Program-made: the position numbers and the translations under genes
Notes under the pieces: generated by a model
The model's input: the letters and a program-made list of their open reading frames with translations, nothing else
Databases searched by the model: none
What the model was told of the DNA's origin: nothing
In this document: positions 1 to 10,324 of the stretch, one piece after another
Layout: every line of letters starts with the position of its first letter
Numbering within the stretch: position 1 is the first letter of the stretch
Assembly: GCA_002167435.2 (NCBI GenBank)
Contig: NHBR02000119.1
Location: 62,001-126,000 of the forward strand
Direction of reading: 5' to 3'
From: Allomuricauda sp. TMED12
GTDB lineage: Bacteria; Bacteroidota; Bacteroidia; Flavobacteriales; Flavobacteriaceae
DNA length: 64,000 nt

Positions 1-1224
1 GTCCTCCACTTCCTCGATGGTTTCCTCGATTTCCGCGGTCACAAACTCTACTTCATAACCAAATTCATCAGCAACAATAGAAAGGGTCTCGGCATCCAAA
101 CGCTGGTTCAACGTTACCATGATGCCCAAGGACATACAGGCCGAAATAATCTGGGTCGTTGAAACATTCATCATGGTAGCAAGCTCATTGACCGTAACAA
201 ATTCGGTCACCTTGAGAATCTTGCTCTCCATTTCTTGTTTCTCAAGATCTTTCTCCGTTTGCTGACGGTGCTGATCCCTTTTCTCCCTACGATATTTGGC
301 TCCTTTGCCTTTACTGGATTTCCCTTGAAGTTTTTCCAAGGTTTCCCGCACCTGTTTTTGTACTTCTTCTTCGGTAGGCTCTACCTTAGGAGCGGATGAA
401 CGCTGTCCTTTTCTGCCCGGTCCTCCTCTATTTGGGCGACCACCACCAGATTGCGGTCCACTTTTGACGATTCTTCTTCGGCGTTTTTTGCGGTCACCGC
501 TATCCGATGCACTTCCTTTATTGGCATTGGATTTTTGATTATCCTCTTTCTTCTTTTTGACAGGTTTTTTAAACTTTGAAAGGTCTATTTTATCACCTGT
601 GATCTTAGGCCCTGAAAGCTTTTGGTAATTAGTTTTCAAGGTTCCTGTTTCTGAGGTTTCGGAAGTCTCTTTGCTTTCCTCTTTGGCCTCTACTTCTTTC
701 TTTTCTGGAGATTCTGGAGATTCTGGAGATTTTGGCTTTTCAGACTTTTCCTTGACCGGCATTTCCTCCTTTACTTTCTCTTCGCCCTTTTCGGGCTCAA
801 CTTTTGGAGCTTCCTCTTCTTTTGGCTTCTCCTCCTTAGGCTTGGGCTTGTCCGATTTTTTATCCAAATCTATTTTACCTACGGTTTTGGGTCCAGAAAG
901 CTCAGCTTTGGCTTTAACCACTTGCTGTTCCGCTTCTTTTTTCTCCTTCGCCAACCTTCGCTCTTCCTGTTCTTTCTCCATTCGGATCCGGATTGCTTCC
1001 TTCTCCTTCCTTTTTTCTTCACCAACTTCCTTCGAAGCAACCTTTTTGCTCTTATCCGTTTGGAATTCATCCAACAGAACTTGATACACCTCATTGGATA
1101 TCTTTGTTGTAGGCCGCGCCTCCACCTCATGCCCTTCCGAGTTAAGGTAGTCGACCGCTCTATCCAGTGAAATATTCAATTCTCTAAGAACTTTGTTCAG
1201 TCGTATTGTTGGATTTTCTGCCAT
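1..1224 (-). CDS. infB: Translation initiation factor IF-2, N-terminal part (cut by window edge)
   Basis: Reading leftward from the ATG at 1224, the protein opens MAENPTIRLNKVLREL, the usual start of IF-2 in this phylum. About 300 residues of highly charged Lys/Glu/Pro-rich linker follow, then an IF2_N-type helical module (KVTEFVTVNELATMMNVS) near residues 340-400. The GTP-binding and C-terminal domains lie beyond the left edge. IF-2 brings initiator tRNA to the 30S subunit and is a cytoplasmic GTPase. It is the third gene of a rimP-nusA-infB operon, 42 bases after nusA, the common bacterial order. The frame is open to the window boundary, so the 3' end is missing because of the window rather than a mutation. 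Confidence 0.95.
   Translation of the reverse strand, partial: MAENPTIRLNKVLRELNISLDRAVDYLNSEGHEVEARPTTKISNEVYQVLLDEFQTDKSKKVASKEVGEEKRKEKEAIRIRMEKEQEERRLAKEKKEAEQQVVKAKAELSGPKTVGKIDLDKKSDKPKPKEEKPKEEEAPKVEPEKGEEKVKEEMPVKEKSEKPKSPESPESPEKKEVEAKEESKETSETSETGTLKTNYQKLSGPKITGDKIDLSKFKKPVKKKKEDNQKSNANKGSASDSGDRKKRRRRIVKSGPQSGGGRPNRGGPGRKGQRSSAPKVEPTEEEVQKQVRETLEKLQGKSSKGKGAKYRREKRDQHRQQTEKDLEKQEMESKILKVTEFVTVNELATMMNVSTTQIISACMSLGIMVTLNQRLDAETLSIVADEFGYEVEFVTAEIEETIEEVED
703..729. repeat. Three tandem copies of a 9-bp unit inside infB
   Basis: TTCTGGAGA is repeated three times head to tail (703, 712, 721). On the coding strand it encodes Ser-Pro-Glu three times within the disordered IF-2 linker. 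The unit is a multiple of three, so a change in copy number would keep the frame. Confidence 0.9.
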
Positions 1225-1266
1225 AAATAATTTTACTTGCCCTAAATTTTCGCTGCTAATATAAGC

Positions 1267-2499
1267 CTAATCTTCAAATTCTTCCTTGAGGATGCGAACG
1301 ACCTCTTGGATTGTTTCTTCTTCAAGATCGGTTCGCTTCACCAAATCTTTCACATCTTGTTCCAAAACGCTACGTGCGGTATCCAATCCAATCTTCTTGA
1401 ATTCTTCGATCACCCAGCTTTCTATCTCATCAGAAAACTCAGTCAATTCAACATCTTCCTCAACGCCTTCGCGGAACACATCTATTTCATAACCAGTTAA
1501 TTGACCGGCCAATCGTATGTTATGCCCACCTCTACCAATGGCCTTGGAAACTTCCTCTGGCTTTAGGTATACTTGGGCTGTCTTTTTCTCGTCGTTCAAT
1601 TTAACAGATGATACCCTTGCAGGACTAAGTGCACGGGTCACCATTAATTGAGGGTTATTGGTCCAGTTGATAACATCGATATTCTCGTTACCCAACTCAC
1701 GGACAATTCCATGGATTCGAGATCCCTTCATACCCACACAGGCACCTACGGGATCAATTCTATCATCGTAAGAGTCCACGGCAACCTTGGCTTTCTCACC
1801 CGGGATACGCACTGCCTTTTTAATAGTAATCAATCCATCGAACACCTCTGGGATTTCCTGGAAGAACAATTGTTCCAAGAAAATGGGTGATGTTCTGGAC
1901 ATGATGATGGCTGGCTTGTTCCCTTTAAGCTCCACACTCTCTATAATTCCGCGTACGTTGTCTCCCTTACGGAAAAAGTCGGATGGAATCTGCTTTTCTT
2001 TGGGTAGAATGATTTCGTTTCCTTCATCATCCAACAAAATAACGGCACGGTGTCTAATGTGATGCACCTCTGCCGTATAAATTTCACCCTCCAAATCTTT
2101 AAATTGCTTGTAGATAGTGGTATTGTCGTGCTCATGAATCTTGGATATCAAGTTTTGACGTAATGCCAAAATCGCCCTTCTTCCAAGATCGATCAATTTA
2201 ACTTCTTCCGAAACATCCTCCCCAACTTCAAAATCGGGTTCAATTTTTCTTGCTTCGGTCAAAGAAATCTCTTCATTCGGCTCTTCCACTTCGCCATCTT
2301 CAACCACGACTCGGTTTCTCCATATTTCCAAATCCCCTTTGTCGGGATTGATAATGATATCAAAATTGTCGTCAGAACCAAATTTTTTCTTGAGCGCACT
2401 TCGGAAGACTTCTTCCAAAATCGCCATAAGGGTCACCCTGTCAATAAACTTATCGTCCTTAAACTCCGAAAAGGATTCGATGAGCGCTAGGTTTTCCAT
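1267..2499 (-). CDS. nusA: Transcription termination/antitermination factor NusA
   Basis: A 410-residue protein with the NusA layout: an N-terminal RNA-polymerase-binding domain (about 1-125), an S1 RNA-binding domain (about 130-200) and two KH domains, visible as GACVGMKGSRIHGIV and KAIGRGGHNIRLAGQ. It ends with an acidic tail and has no extra C-terminal acidic repeats such as those of E. coli NusA, which is normal outside the Gammaproteobacteria. It modulates RNA polymerase pausing, termination and antitermination in the cytoplasm. It starts 12 bases after rimP stops and precedes infB, forming a translation/transcription operon. Confidence 0.97.
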   Translation of the reverse strand: MENLALIESFSEFKDDKFIDRVTLMAILEEVFRSALKKKFGSDDNFDIIINPDKGDLEIWRNRVVVEDGEVEEPNEEISLTEARKIEPDFEVGEDVSEEVKLIDLGRRAILALRQNLISKIHEHDNTTIYKQFKDLEGEIYTAEVHHIRHRAVILLDDEGNEIILPKEKQIPSDFFRKGDNVRGIIESVELKGNKPAIIMSRTSPIFLEQLFFQEIPEVFDGLITIKKAVRIPGEKAKVAVDSYDDRIDPVGACVGMKGSRIHGIVRELGNENIDVINWTNNPQLMVTRALSPARVSSVKLNDEKKTAQVYLKPEEVSKAIGRGGHNIRLAGQLTGYEIDVFREGVEEDVELTEFSDEIESWVIEEFKKIGLDTARSVLEQDVKDLVKRTDLEEETIQEVVRILKEEFED

Positions 2500-2511
2500 T
2501 TTCTACTACAA

Positions 2512-2973
2512 TTAAAATTTTAATTTAACTTTTGCCTCTTGAATATCAGAAAACGCGATTTCCTGCTTTTTCTGAACTGTAATTTTTCCTTTACCCACGG
2601 GTTTAGGCTCTCGTGCCTTCCACTCCAAAGTAATACCATTTGTCGAGGTTTCTACCAGTATTCCCTCCAATTCCCCAGAGCTGGTCCTTACCTTCAATTT
2701 TCTTCCTATGTTTTTTTTGTACTGACGTGGCAACATCAATGGAGATGTAGCACCGGCGGATGTAACTTCAAGGGAAAAATCCTCTTCTTCACGATCCAAA
2801 TTGTGCTCAATGGCCCTGCTAACATTCATGCAATCTTGAAGACTTACACCTTCGTCACCATCCAAAACCACTTTGATATTATTATCTCCTCCAACAGTAA
2901 AATCAACCAAGAACAAGGAAGAATATTCCTCCAACGCCTTGTTTAACAATGATTCCACTTTACCCTTCAACAT
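2512..2973 (-). CDS. rimP: Ribosome maturation factor RimP
   Basis: A 153-residue protein of normal RimP length. It has the N-terminal alpha/beta domain with VSLQDCMNVSRAIEHNLD and LEVTSAGATSPL (the equivalent of the family's EVSSPGxxRPL segment), then a small C-terminal beta domain. RimP assists maturation of the 30S ribosomal subunit. It is the first gene of the rimP-nusA-infB operon. The preceding 70 or so bases contain a terminator-like hairpin and a Bacteroidota -7 element, so the operon promoter most likely lies just upstream. The usual S-P-G-x-x-R-P is degenerate here (S-A-G-A-T-S-P), a small departure in a conserved loop. Confidence 0.93.
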   Translation of the reverse strand: MLKGKVESLLNKALEEYSSLFLVDFTVGGDNNIKVVLDGDEGVSLQDCMNVSRAIEHNLDREEEDFSLEVTSAGATSPLMLPRQYKKNIGRKLKVRTSSGELEGILVETSTNGITLEWKAREPKPVGKGKITVQKKQEIAFSDIQEAKVKLKF

Positions 2974-2984
2974 AAGAAACCAGT

Positions 2985-3012
2985 AATAAAAGAGGGGACT
3001 CGAAGTCCCCTC
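2985..3012 (-). terminator. Terminator-like hairpin in the rimP leader
   Basis: GAGGGGACT (2992-3000) and AGTCCCCTC (3004-3012) form a perfect 9-bp stem with a 3-base loop. Read on the minus strand it is followed by TTTTATT, an intrinsic-terminator arrangement. No minus-strand gene lies upstream that it could end, so it sits within the leader of rimP, ending about 18 bases before the ATG. It may act as an attenuator. Confidence 0.6.
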
Positions 3013-3041
3013 ATGAATACTTTTATATCCGTTCAGTTTTG

Positions 3042-3049
3042 CAAATATA
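3042..3049 (-). promoter_or_regulatory. Putative -7 element of the rimP-nusA-infB promoter
   Basis: The minus strand reads TATATTTG, matching the Bacteroidota -7 consensus TANNTTTG. A TTG lies upstream, but with a 21-base spacer, longer than the usual 17-19, so the -33 match is weak. Transcription would start near 3036 and give a leader of about 60 bases that includes the hairpin. Confidence 0.5.
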
Positions 3050-3265
3050 CAACAAATATTATAGCTTTTGCAACCCCTTCCAATACAAAAATAAAGCTTC
3101 CCTCATCTATTTTGCAGCACATTATCCATAGTCGATAAACATAAGGGCAATCTCCTGACCGATTTCATATAATGATTTTAATAAAGCAAAGTAACTCGCC
3201 GAACACAAAGATTCCAACAAATTCATACGATTAACAATCATTTTAACCCCTTTCACAACAAATAT

Positions 3266-3295
3266 TTTGCACCGAGGGCCTACCTCTTACTTTTG
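3266..3295 (+). promoter_or_regulatory. Bacteroidota-type promoter of the large exported protein
   Basis: TTTG at 3266-3269, an 18-base spacer and TACTTTTG at 3288-3295 match the Bacteroidota consensus TTTG-N17-19-TANNTTTG exactly. The start codon follows at 3316, so the 5' leader would be only about 15 bases. Confidence 0.75.
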
Positions 3296-3315
3296 TCGTT
3301 CAATCAACAGGATAC

Positions 3316-6300
3316 ATGGGCATAACCTCAATTTCCACATGGTCAATAAAACCATTTACCCAGCCAGTTATGGTACTTATTGCCTTCTTATTTTTGGGTA
3401 CAATGGTTACATTTTCGCAAACCAGCATTTGGAGTGAAAATTTCAACAGCTATGGAAATGGGACCGAAAATGGCACTGCAACCGGCCCCGCGGCTTCTGG
3501 CTGGACCACAACTTTGACAGGGAATGTTTGGGTTCAAGGGAACCGCATTGAAGCCAATAATCTTGGTACGGAAGGAATCTGGCGAACTAACCCTATAAAT
3601 ATTTACGGGTACGAATCCGTTAACTTCAGTTTAGATGTGGCCACTCAGGCTCAAACACAACAATTTGAGGCAGGCACCGATTATTTTATTGGTGAATATC
3701 GCATTGATAGCGGTTCTTGGACAGAATTCGAAAATGCATCTGGAGATTCCAACCCTTCTGATCCGCTCAATTCATCCTATACGGTCAACCTGCCCACTAC
3801 GGGATCGACCCTCGAAATCAGAATACGATTCTACAATACCGCAGGCAACGAATATTACTATATCGACAATATAGATGTACAAGGAACTCTTAACCTTTGT
3901 AATGGAGAAGTTGACTTTGAATTCTACGACAGTTCACCATCCGGCAGTACAGTGGATAATATACCCACTTCAGGTTTCCAAGGATCAGGCACTTTTACAA
4001 GTTTTGATGTCGACGCATTGCAAAATCAGGAAGATCCTGGCGATACCGACAATTTTAGCATACGATATACTGGATACATCCAAATAGATACCCAAGGTTC
4101 CTACACTTTTTACACCTCATCCGATGATGGTTCCAAATTATTTATTGATGGCACCGAGGTTGTCGATAATGATGGTGCGCATGGTACACGCGAAAGATCA
4201 GGAAGCATAAACCTTACAGCAGGATTGCACGATATCACCGTACTTTTTTTTGAAAATAGTGGTGGAGAAACATTGACCGTTCAATACCAAGGACCTTCCA
4301 TTTCCAAACAGAATGTACCTTTTTCAAAATTGTATTCAAACTGCAGTGTGGCCAGTGCCGACCTCGATGGTGATGGTATTGATGATGTAACCGATATTGA
4401 CGATGACAACGATGGTATTTTAGATGTAGATGAATGTGGGGCAGCAGGTGGAAATTTTATACAGACAGCAACAAATATTGCCTTTTTCACCAACCCTTCA
4501 AATGCGGAGGGAAGCCCAGGCACTTCTTATGCAGCCAACGCAGTTTATACTTACCAAGGACAGTCAGAAATATTACTGCAGTTTGCCTCACCCATCACCG
4601 TAGGGACAACGGTAAGCGTGTTTTTGGGTGCTGACCCAGCTGTTTCCAGCACCGACATGCAGATACAACGTTCTTCAGCCGCTGGTGGAAGCGATGGTTG
4701 GTTGGCTGGTGCAAATGGTACTACGCCAGGTTCCATCCGAGAGGTAACATTTACCGTTAGCGGAAGTAGTTTACAATATATTAAAGTAATAGCTTGGCAA
4801 TTGGGCGCAAGAGTTTATGGTGCCAGTTATGGCGCTTCTGTGGATTGCACAACCGTGGATACTGATGGCGACGGCATACCCAACTACCAAGATTTGGATA
4901 GCGATGGCGATGGCATTCCCGATAATGTGGAAGCTCAAACATCAACAAGCTACACCGCTCCATCAGGAAGCGATTCAGATAATGACGGTTTGGACAATGC
5001 TTATGAAACTGGTGGCTTAACTGCGATAGATACGGATAGTGACGGCACTCCAGATTTCTTGGATACCGATAGTGATGATGACGGAACCAGCGACACAAGT
5101 GAGGCTGCTTTGACCTTATCCGGTTCCGATAGCGATAACGATGGACTGGACAACACTATAGATACAACAACAGGTTATGGTGACCCTGGAGGTGATATTG
5201 ATGACCCCACCAATACAACGGGAAGTACTTTAATGCTGCCCGATTCGGATGGAGACCTTGGTTCCGGGGGCGACTTGGATTTTAGAGACGATACGGTAGA
5301 TGCTAACGATCCACCATCCATTTCTGCAACAGGAGATCAAGTATTTTGTCCTGGCGACACCATTCCCGTAGTGGAGACCGTAAGCATTACCGATCCTGAC
5401 AGCAGTACTTTAGATGCTGTTTACATACAAGTTACTTCCAACTACGATGTTTCTGGCGATCTTTTGAGCCTAACGGGCACACACCCTAACATTACCGCAA
5501 GTTGGGATACATCAGAAGGAAGACTTTTACTGAACGGACCAGCTACATTGGCCGAGTTTGAAGCTGCAATTACGGCAGTCGAATTCCAAACTACCGCATC
5601 GGTAACCTCTGGGGATACTCGAACATTTTCGATAGTGTTGAATGAAGCAAACTATCTTGAATCAACAGGACATTATTACGAGTATGTACCCTCTTTGGGG
5701 ATTACTTGGACAGCAGCACGGGATGCAGCCGCCCTACGGACTTTTTATGGACTTCAAGGATATTTAGCCACTATTTCAAATCAGGATGAATCAGACCTTT
5801 TAGGATCACAAGCACCAGGCGCAGGTTGGATTGGGGCAAGTGATGCGACCACTGAAGGAGATTGGTATTGGGTAACCGGACCTGAAGCAGGAACTCTTTT
5901 CTGGAGAGGAACAGCAGGAGGAACCGCATTTGGTTACGAATTCTGGAATTCTGGAGAACCCAATCAGTCCGGTAACGAAGATTATGCACACATTACAGCG
6001 CCGGGGGTTGGATTGCCAGGCTCTTGGAACGATCTCTCAAACACAGGGGCAAACAGCGGTGACTACCAACCTAAAGGATATTTGGTGGAATACGGTGGCA
6101 TGCCTGGGGATCCTGCGGGTCCTAACATTGCGGCCACAACTATTATTACAGTGGACAATGTTGCTCCTACAGCTAGTGCCCCTTCACCTTTAACGGTTTA
6201 TTGTTCGACCGATGTTCCAGCAGCCGACATCACGGTTATTGCAGATGAAGCTGATAATTGCGATTCAAACCCAACCGTAACTTTTGTCAGCGATGTAAGC

Positions 6301-6744
6301 GACGGCGGAAGCAATCCAGAAATCATAACGCGTACATATAGGGTGACAGATACTGCAGGAAACACTTTGGACGTTGAACAAATCATAATGGTAACACCCT
6401 ATACCATATCAACACAACCAACGGACCAAACCGTGGTTGTAGGTGATAATGGAAGCTTTTCAGTGGTGGCAACCAATGTAGATACCTATCAATGGGAGGT
6501 AAGTACAGATGGAGGCAGTAATTTTGCTACTATCTCCGATGGTTTGGAATATACCGGAACACAGACTGCGAGTCTTACGTTAAATACACCGGACTCCAAC
6601 TTTAATGGTTATATCTACAGGGTGCTTGTTTCCAACAGCGGTGGCACTTGCACACCTCTTACTTCCAATGAAGCCACCTTAACCATGAAAACAGGAAGGG
6701 TAATCACCAATAGAGGCGTAACGTACAGGGTGAACAAAAACTAA
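3316..6744 (+). CDS. Large exported protein with PA14, thrombospondin type 3 repeats, C-type lectin and Ig-like domains
   Basis: 1142 residues with a signal peptide (hydrophobic [18 protein letters not shown] after a long N-region; the Met at residue 19 is an alternative start). Regions in order: a beta-sandwich adhesion region (about 35-190), a PA14 domain (about 195-335, [17 protein letters not shown]), Ca-binding DxDxDGxxD thrombospondin-type-3 repeats (about 345-370 and again 515-660), a C-type lectin domain (about 780-930) with EPN and WND calcium/sugar motifs, and an Ig-like domain (about 1035-1125). It should bind glycans or act as a surface adhesin. It ends in [18 protein letters not shown], without an obvious type IX secretion C-terminal domain. 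It is monocistronic behind its own promoter and converges on the acyl-CoA ligase gene. Confidence 0.85.
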   Translation: MGITSISTWSIKPFTQPVMVLIAFLFLGTMVTFSQTSIWSENFNSYGNGTENGTATGPAASGWTTTLTGNVWVQGNRIEANNLGTEGIWRTNPINIYGYESVNFSLDVATQAQTQQFEAGTDYFIGEYRIDSGSWTEFENASGDSNPSDPLNSSYTVNLPTTGSTLEIRIRFYNTAGNEYYYIDNIDVQGTLNLCNGEVDFEFYDSSPSGSTVDNIPTSGFQGSGTFTSFDVDALQNQEDPGDTDNFSIRYTGYIQIDTQGSYTFYTSSDDGSKLFIDGTEVVDNDGAHGTRERSGSINLTAGLHDITVLFFENSGGETLTVQYQGPSISKQNVPFSKLYSNCSVASADLDGDGIDDVTDIDDDNDGILDVDECGAAGGNFIQTATNIAFFTNPSNAEGSPGTSYAANAVYTYQGQSEILLQFASPITVGTTVSVFLGADPAVSSTDMQIQRSSAAGGSDGWLAGANGTTPGSIREVTFTVSGSSLQYIKVIAWQLGARVYGASYGASVDCTTVDTDGDGIPNYQDLDSDGDGIPDNVEAQTSTSYTAPSGSDSDNDGLDNAYETGGLTAIDTDSDGTPDFLDTDSDDDGTSDTSEAALTLSGSDSDNDGLDNTIDTTTGYGDPGGDIDDPTNTTGSTLMLPDSDGDLGSGGDLDFRDDTVDANDPPSISATGDQVFCPGDTIPVVETVSITDPDSSTLDAVYIQVTSNYDVSGDLLSLTGTHPNITASWDTSEGRLLLNGPATLAEFEAAITAVEFQTTASVTSGDTRTFSIVLNEANYLESTGHYYEYVPSLGITWTAARDAAALRTFYGLQGYLATISNQDESDLLGSQAPGAGWIGASDATTEGDWYWVTGPEAGTLFWRGTAGGTAFGYEFWNSGEPNQSGNEDYAHITAPGVGLPGSWNDLSNTGANSGDYQPKGYLVEYGGMPGDPAGPNIAATTIITVDNVAPTASAPSPLTVYCSTDVPAADITVIADEADNCDSNPTVTFVSDVSDGGSNPEIITRTYRVTDTAGNTLDVEQIIMVTPYTISTQPTDQTVVVGDNGSFSVVATNVDTYQWEVSTDGGSNFATISDGLEYTGTQTASLTLNTPDSNFNGYIYRVLVSNSGGTCTPLTSNEATLTMKTGRVITNRGVTYRVNKN

Positions 6745-6765
6745 AGACTCGTAGAATTTAATCGT

Positions 6766-8685
6766 CTATTTCACTTTTTTTTGAAAACAACCGACCATTT
6801 GCTCTTCGAAAAGTTCTTGAATCTCTGTGAGTATGGTCGGGTCATCTATTGTGGAGGGAGCACTAAACTCTTTTCCATCAGCAATGGCACGAATTACCTT
6901 GCGCAATATTTTGCCAGACCTTGTCTTTGGCAATCTTTCTGCAACCAATACCTTTTTCAAAGAAGCCACTGGACCAATTTCCTTTCTAACATCGCTCACT
7001 ATTTCGGTTTGAAGTTGGAAACTTTCAATCTCCGCACCTGTTTTTAAAACAGTGATGGCCAACGGAATTTGCCCCTTGAGATCATCGACTATACCTACTA
7101 CACAGCATTCGGCCACATCCATATGTTTGGCCACTACTTCTTCCATTTCTGCCGTGGATAAACGATGTCCGGCTACGTTAATGATATCATCCACTCTTCC
7201 TGTGATGAATACATACCCATTTTCATCGATATACCCTCCATCACCGGAAAAATAATACCCTTCGAACTTGTTCAGGTAACCTTTTACAAATCTTTCAGTA
7301 TCGCCCCATAGGTTGGGCAATGTACCTGAGGGCAGTGGAAGTTTGATTGCTACATAGCCTTCTTCGCCTTTATCCGAAACCGAACCATCTTCCCTTATAA
7401 TTTGAACATCAAAACCGCATACAGGTTTTGTGGCAGAACCAGGCTTTACCGCAAAATGCTCTTCAAAGCCCATCATATTGGCAACAATGGGCCAACCGGT
7501 TTCCGTCTGCCACCAATGATCGATCACCGGCACATTGAGCTTTTCCTCTGCCCATTGCAAAGTGGAAACATCACAACGCTCTCCGGCCAGGAATAAATAA
7601 CGTAGTCCGGTCATATCAAACTGTTTGATAAAACTACCATGTGGATCTTCTTTTTTGATGGCCCTAATGGCAGTGGGAGCAGTAAACATTACTTTCACAT
7701 CATGATCGCTGATCACGCGCCAAAAAGTGGAGGCATCTGGAGTGCGAACCGGCTTTCCTTCAAAAAGAACCGTAGTACAACCATAAATCAGCGGAGCATA
7801 AACAATGTAACTATGCCCAACGACCCATCCTACGTCACTTGCCGCCCAAAAGACCTCCCTCGGATTCACACCATAAATATGTTTCATACTGTAATGCATA
7901 GCCACGGCATGCCCCCCATTATCTCTAATGATCCCTTTTGGTTTTCCAGTAGTTCCCGAGGTATATAATATGTACAGTGGGTCAGTGGCATCCACCTCCG
8001 TGCACCTTACTGGATTGGCAATTTTCATTAAAGTCGCATAATCAATGTCATTTTCACCATCTGGACGTGCAGCTCCCAATCTTCTATTATAAACAATGAT
8101 ATTTTCCGGCTTGTGTTCGGCCATCTGAATGGCCTCGTCCACCATAGGTTTATAGGGAATAATCCGATCCACTTCGATTCCCGATGTCGCGGTTATAATC
8201 AGTTTCGGCTTGGCATCATCTATACGTATGGCCAGTTCGTGCGGTGCAAAACCGCCAAATACAACGGAGTGAACAGCTCCCAAACGAGCACAGGCCAGCA
8301 TGGAAACGACCGCTTGTGGGATCATGGGCATGTATATGATTACCGTATCGCCCTTTTCCACCCCTAAGCGTTTCATACCACCTGCCAATCGGCTAACCCG
8401 ATCTCTGAGTTCTAAATAGGTATACTTTTCAATAGTTTGTGTAACCGGGGAATCGTATATAAGTGCGATATCGTTTCCACGCCCATTTTCAATATGGGAA
8501 TCCAACGCCAGATAGGATGTGTTCAACTTTCCTCCCTTAAACCAGCGGTAAAAGCCATCTTCGTCTTTGGTCAATGCCCGTTGTGGTTTTTGAAACCAAT
8601 TAATGTTTGCAGCCTGTTCCATCCAAAAATTTTCTGGATCTTTGATGGAGCGATTGAATTCCTGTGCGTAGTTGATCTTCACCAT
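6766..8685 (-). CDS. Acetyl/propionyl-CoA synthetase (AMP-forming)
   Basis: 639 residues of the ANL adenylate-forming family. Visible motifs: the phosphate-binding loop YTSGTTGKPKG, the adenine-binding DHWWQTETGWP, the hinge aspartate region YFSGDGG and the C-terminal catalytic lysine loop PKTRSGK, where the lysine is the residue usually controlled by acetylation. The central IPYKPMVDEAI segment and overall length resemble PrpE/ACSS3-type propionate-CoA ligases more than acetate-specific Acs, but acetate cannot be excluded. It makes acyl-CoA plus AMP and PPi in the cytoplasm. It is transcribed alone, diverging from the cyclase gene across 243 bases. Confidence 0.9.
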   Translation of the reverse strand: MVKINYAQEFNRSIKDPENFWMEQAANINWFQKPQRALTKDEDGFYRWFKGGKLNTSYLALDSHIENGRGNDIALIYDSPVTQTIEKYTYLELRDRVSRLAGGMKRLGVEKGDTVIIYMPMIPQAVVSMLACARLGAVHSVVFGGFAPHELAIRIDDAKPKLIITATSGIEVDRIIPYKPMVDEAIQMAEHKPENIIVYNRRLGAARPDGENDIDYATLMKIANPVRCTEVDATDPLYILYTSGTTGKPKGIIRDNGGHAVAMHYSMKHIYGVNPREVFWAASDVGWVVGHSYIVYAPLIYGCTTVLFEGKPVRTPDASTFWRVISDHDVKVMFTAPTAIRAIKKEDPHGSFIKQFDMTGLRYLFLAGERCDVSTLQWAEEKLNVPVIDHWWQTETGWPIVANMMGFEEHFAVKPGSATKPVCGFDVQIIREDGSVSDKGEEGYVAIKLPLPSGTLPNLWGDTERFVKGYLNKFEGYYFSGDGGYIDENGYVFITGRVDDIINVAGHRLSTAEMEEVVAKHMDVAECCVVGIVDDLKGQIPLAITVLKTGAEIESFQLQTEIVSDVRKEIGPVASLKKVLVAERLPKTRSGKILRKVIRAIADGKEFSAPSTIDDPTILTEIQELFEEQMVGCFQKKVK

Positions 8686-8928
8686 CGCTATGTAGTTTGA
8701 ATAGTTTATGTGTGCATTTTTGATTGTACTCCTTTGTCAAATCAAATTTTCAAAACACTGAAAATGAAACCATTGAAAGTACAACAGGTCTAAAGTAGTG
8801 ATTTATCCATCTGACCGATTGAATTATTTCGCTAATTTGATATACATATAATTTATGCTTTGAAAAGTACATATGGTTTTCACAAGTTCGCCATACCTTT
8901 AAATCCAAATTCACCCTACCTTTACCCC

Positions 8929-10026
8929 ATGACCCTATTTTCGAATCCAAAGTTTCGTTACTATCTAAAACGCATCCTCTCATTTGGGATTATTTGGTTG
9001 GTATTGAGCTGGTTTATTCTACTCATAGAGTCGATGGCCACGGAATACCAGAATCAACGGCCAGAAACGGACATTACCATAACTTGGAACATTTTCCTTT
9101 TCGCCTCCTTGGCTGTTTTTCTGGTAGGCATCGCCATGGGTGCAGTGGAAGTGCTTTGGTTGGGCAGGCTGTTTAAAAACAGATCATTTTGGCAAAAAAT
9201 ATTGTACAAAATGGGTTTCTATCTCTTGTTTATGCTGGTCATCAATCTGGTGACCTTCCCGATTGCAGCAAGTATTGAACTAGGCTCCACCATTATGGAT
9301 GAGCAGGTCTGGCATAAATTTTCAAACTACATCTTTAGCCCTACTTTTTTGAGCACCATGGTCTCACTGGCTTTCAGTATTTTTGTTTCGTTACTTTATT
9401 CGGGTATCAGCGACCATCTAGGGCACAATGTGTTGCTCAACTTTTTTTCGGGCAGATACCATCAACCTAAAGAAGAGTCCCGTGTTTTTATGTTTTTGGA
9501 TATGAAATCTTCTACCTCACTTGCAGAAAGGCTGGGGAACAAGGTCTACTTTCTTTTTCTGAGTGATTATTATAATCAATTGTCCGAAGCCATTATCAAA
9601 TATAAAGGAGAAGTCTACCAATATGTTGGGGATGAGATTGTGGTTACATGGAAAAAAGATGACGGTTTGCAAAACCACAATTGCATCCGTTGTTTTTATG
9701 CCATGAAGCAAAGTCTACAAAAGAAATCCACCTATTTTGAGCAGACCTATGGAGTTGCACCTTCATTTAGGGCTGGATTACATTTAGGACAGGTAACAAC
9801 CGGTGAAATAGGCGCTTTAAAGAAAGAAATTTTTTTTACAGGGGATGTTTTAAATGTGACTGCCCGGATACAAAAGTTATGCAAGCCTATGCAAAAGGAA
9901 ATTGTTATTTCTGAGGAGCTAGCTAATGAACTGACCCCAAATAACGTACAATTGGAACCTTTGGGCAATACGAAACTCGAAGGCAGGCAAAAACCTGTCG
10001 AGCTTTTTACCCCTCATTTAGACTAG
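8929..10026 (+). CDS. Membrane-anchored class III adenylate/guanylate cyclase
   Basis: 365 residues from the ATG at 8929. An upstream TTG at 8860 would add 23 residues without membrane or domain character, so I reject it. Four transmembrane helices occupy about residues 10-165 with no recognisable sensor domain. The class III cyclase catalytic domain (about 185-340) shows metal-binding aspartates in FLDMKSST and YVGDEIVV and the transition-state Asn/Arg in GDVLNVTARIQ. It makes a cyclic nucleotide; the substrate-specifying residues were not resolved by eye, so cAMP versus cGMP is open. Related flavobacterial proteins form a TM4-cyclase group. It diverges from the acyl-CoA ligase gene and converges on the VOC gene. 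Confidence 0.88.
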   Translation: MTLFSNPKFRYYLKRILSFGIIWLVLSWFILLIESMATEYQNQRPETDITITWNIFLFASLAVFLVGIAMGAVEVLWLGRLFKNRSFWQKILYKMGFYLLFMLVINLVTFPIAASIELGSTIMDEQVWHKFSNYIFSPTFLSTMVSLAFSIFVSLLYSGISDHLGHNVLLNFFSGRYHQPKEESRVFMFLDMKSSTSLAERLGNKVYFLFLSDYYNQLSEAIIKYKGEVYQYVGDEIVVTWKKDDGLQNHNCIRCFYAMKQSLQKKSTYFEQTYGVAPSFRAGLHLGQVTTGEIGALKKEIFFTGDVLNVTARIQKLCKPMQKEIVISEELANELTPNNVQLEPLGNTKLEGRQKPVELFTPHLD

Positions 10027-10324
10027 TTTTGGTCTAGTCTTGCACCAAAAACTGGTATTCCTTTGAATACTTGATTTTCAATTCCAACTTTTTCAGTTTC
10101 TAAGATTAAAGTTAACCGCTATTTTTTATAACTACTCCATTGATAGATTCTTCCACATTTCCATTCTGATTTTCTACTATGGTTTGGCATGCCCCACCCA
10201 AGTGCTTAATAAAAAAAGGGGACGGAGTTTTTTGTGAGGCAGCTGTATTGTTTAGTTGCTTTTAAAAATGTCCAAAGAAATATCTTTATCAATACCAGCA
10301 TATAAACAACCATACTTGTACTGA
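10027..10324. other. Gene-free stretch between convergent genes
   Basis: About 300 bases with no convincing ORF. A 7-bp inverted repeat (AGACTAG 10020-10026, CTAGTCT 10034-10040) overlaps the end of the cyclase gene, but it lacks a T-run, so it is at best a weak terminator. I see nothing else of note. Confidence 0.6.

Noticed and set aside
671-1084. Plus-strand frame rich in Ser/Phe opposite infB
   Set aside because: It is the antisense shadow of the Lys/Glu/Pro-rich IF-2 linker; low-complexity composition and no start context.
10020-10040. Inverted repeat at the end of the cyclase gene as a terminator
   Set aside because: Only 7 bp, no T-run; too weak to call.
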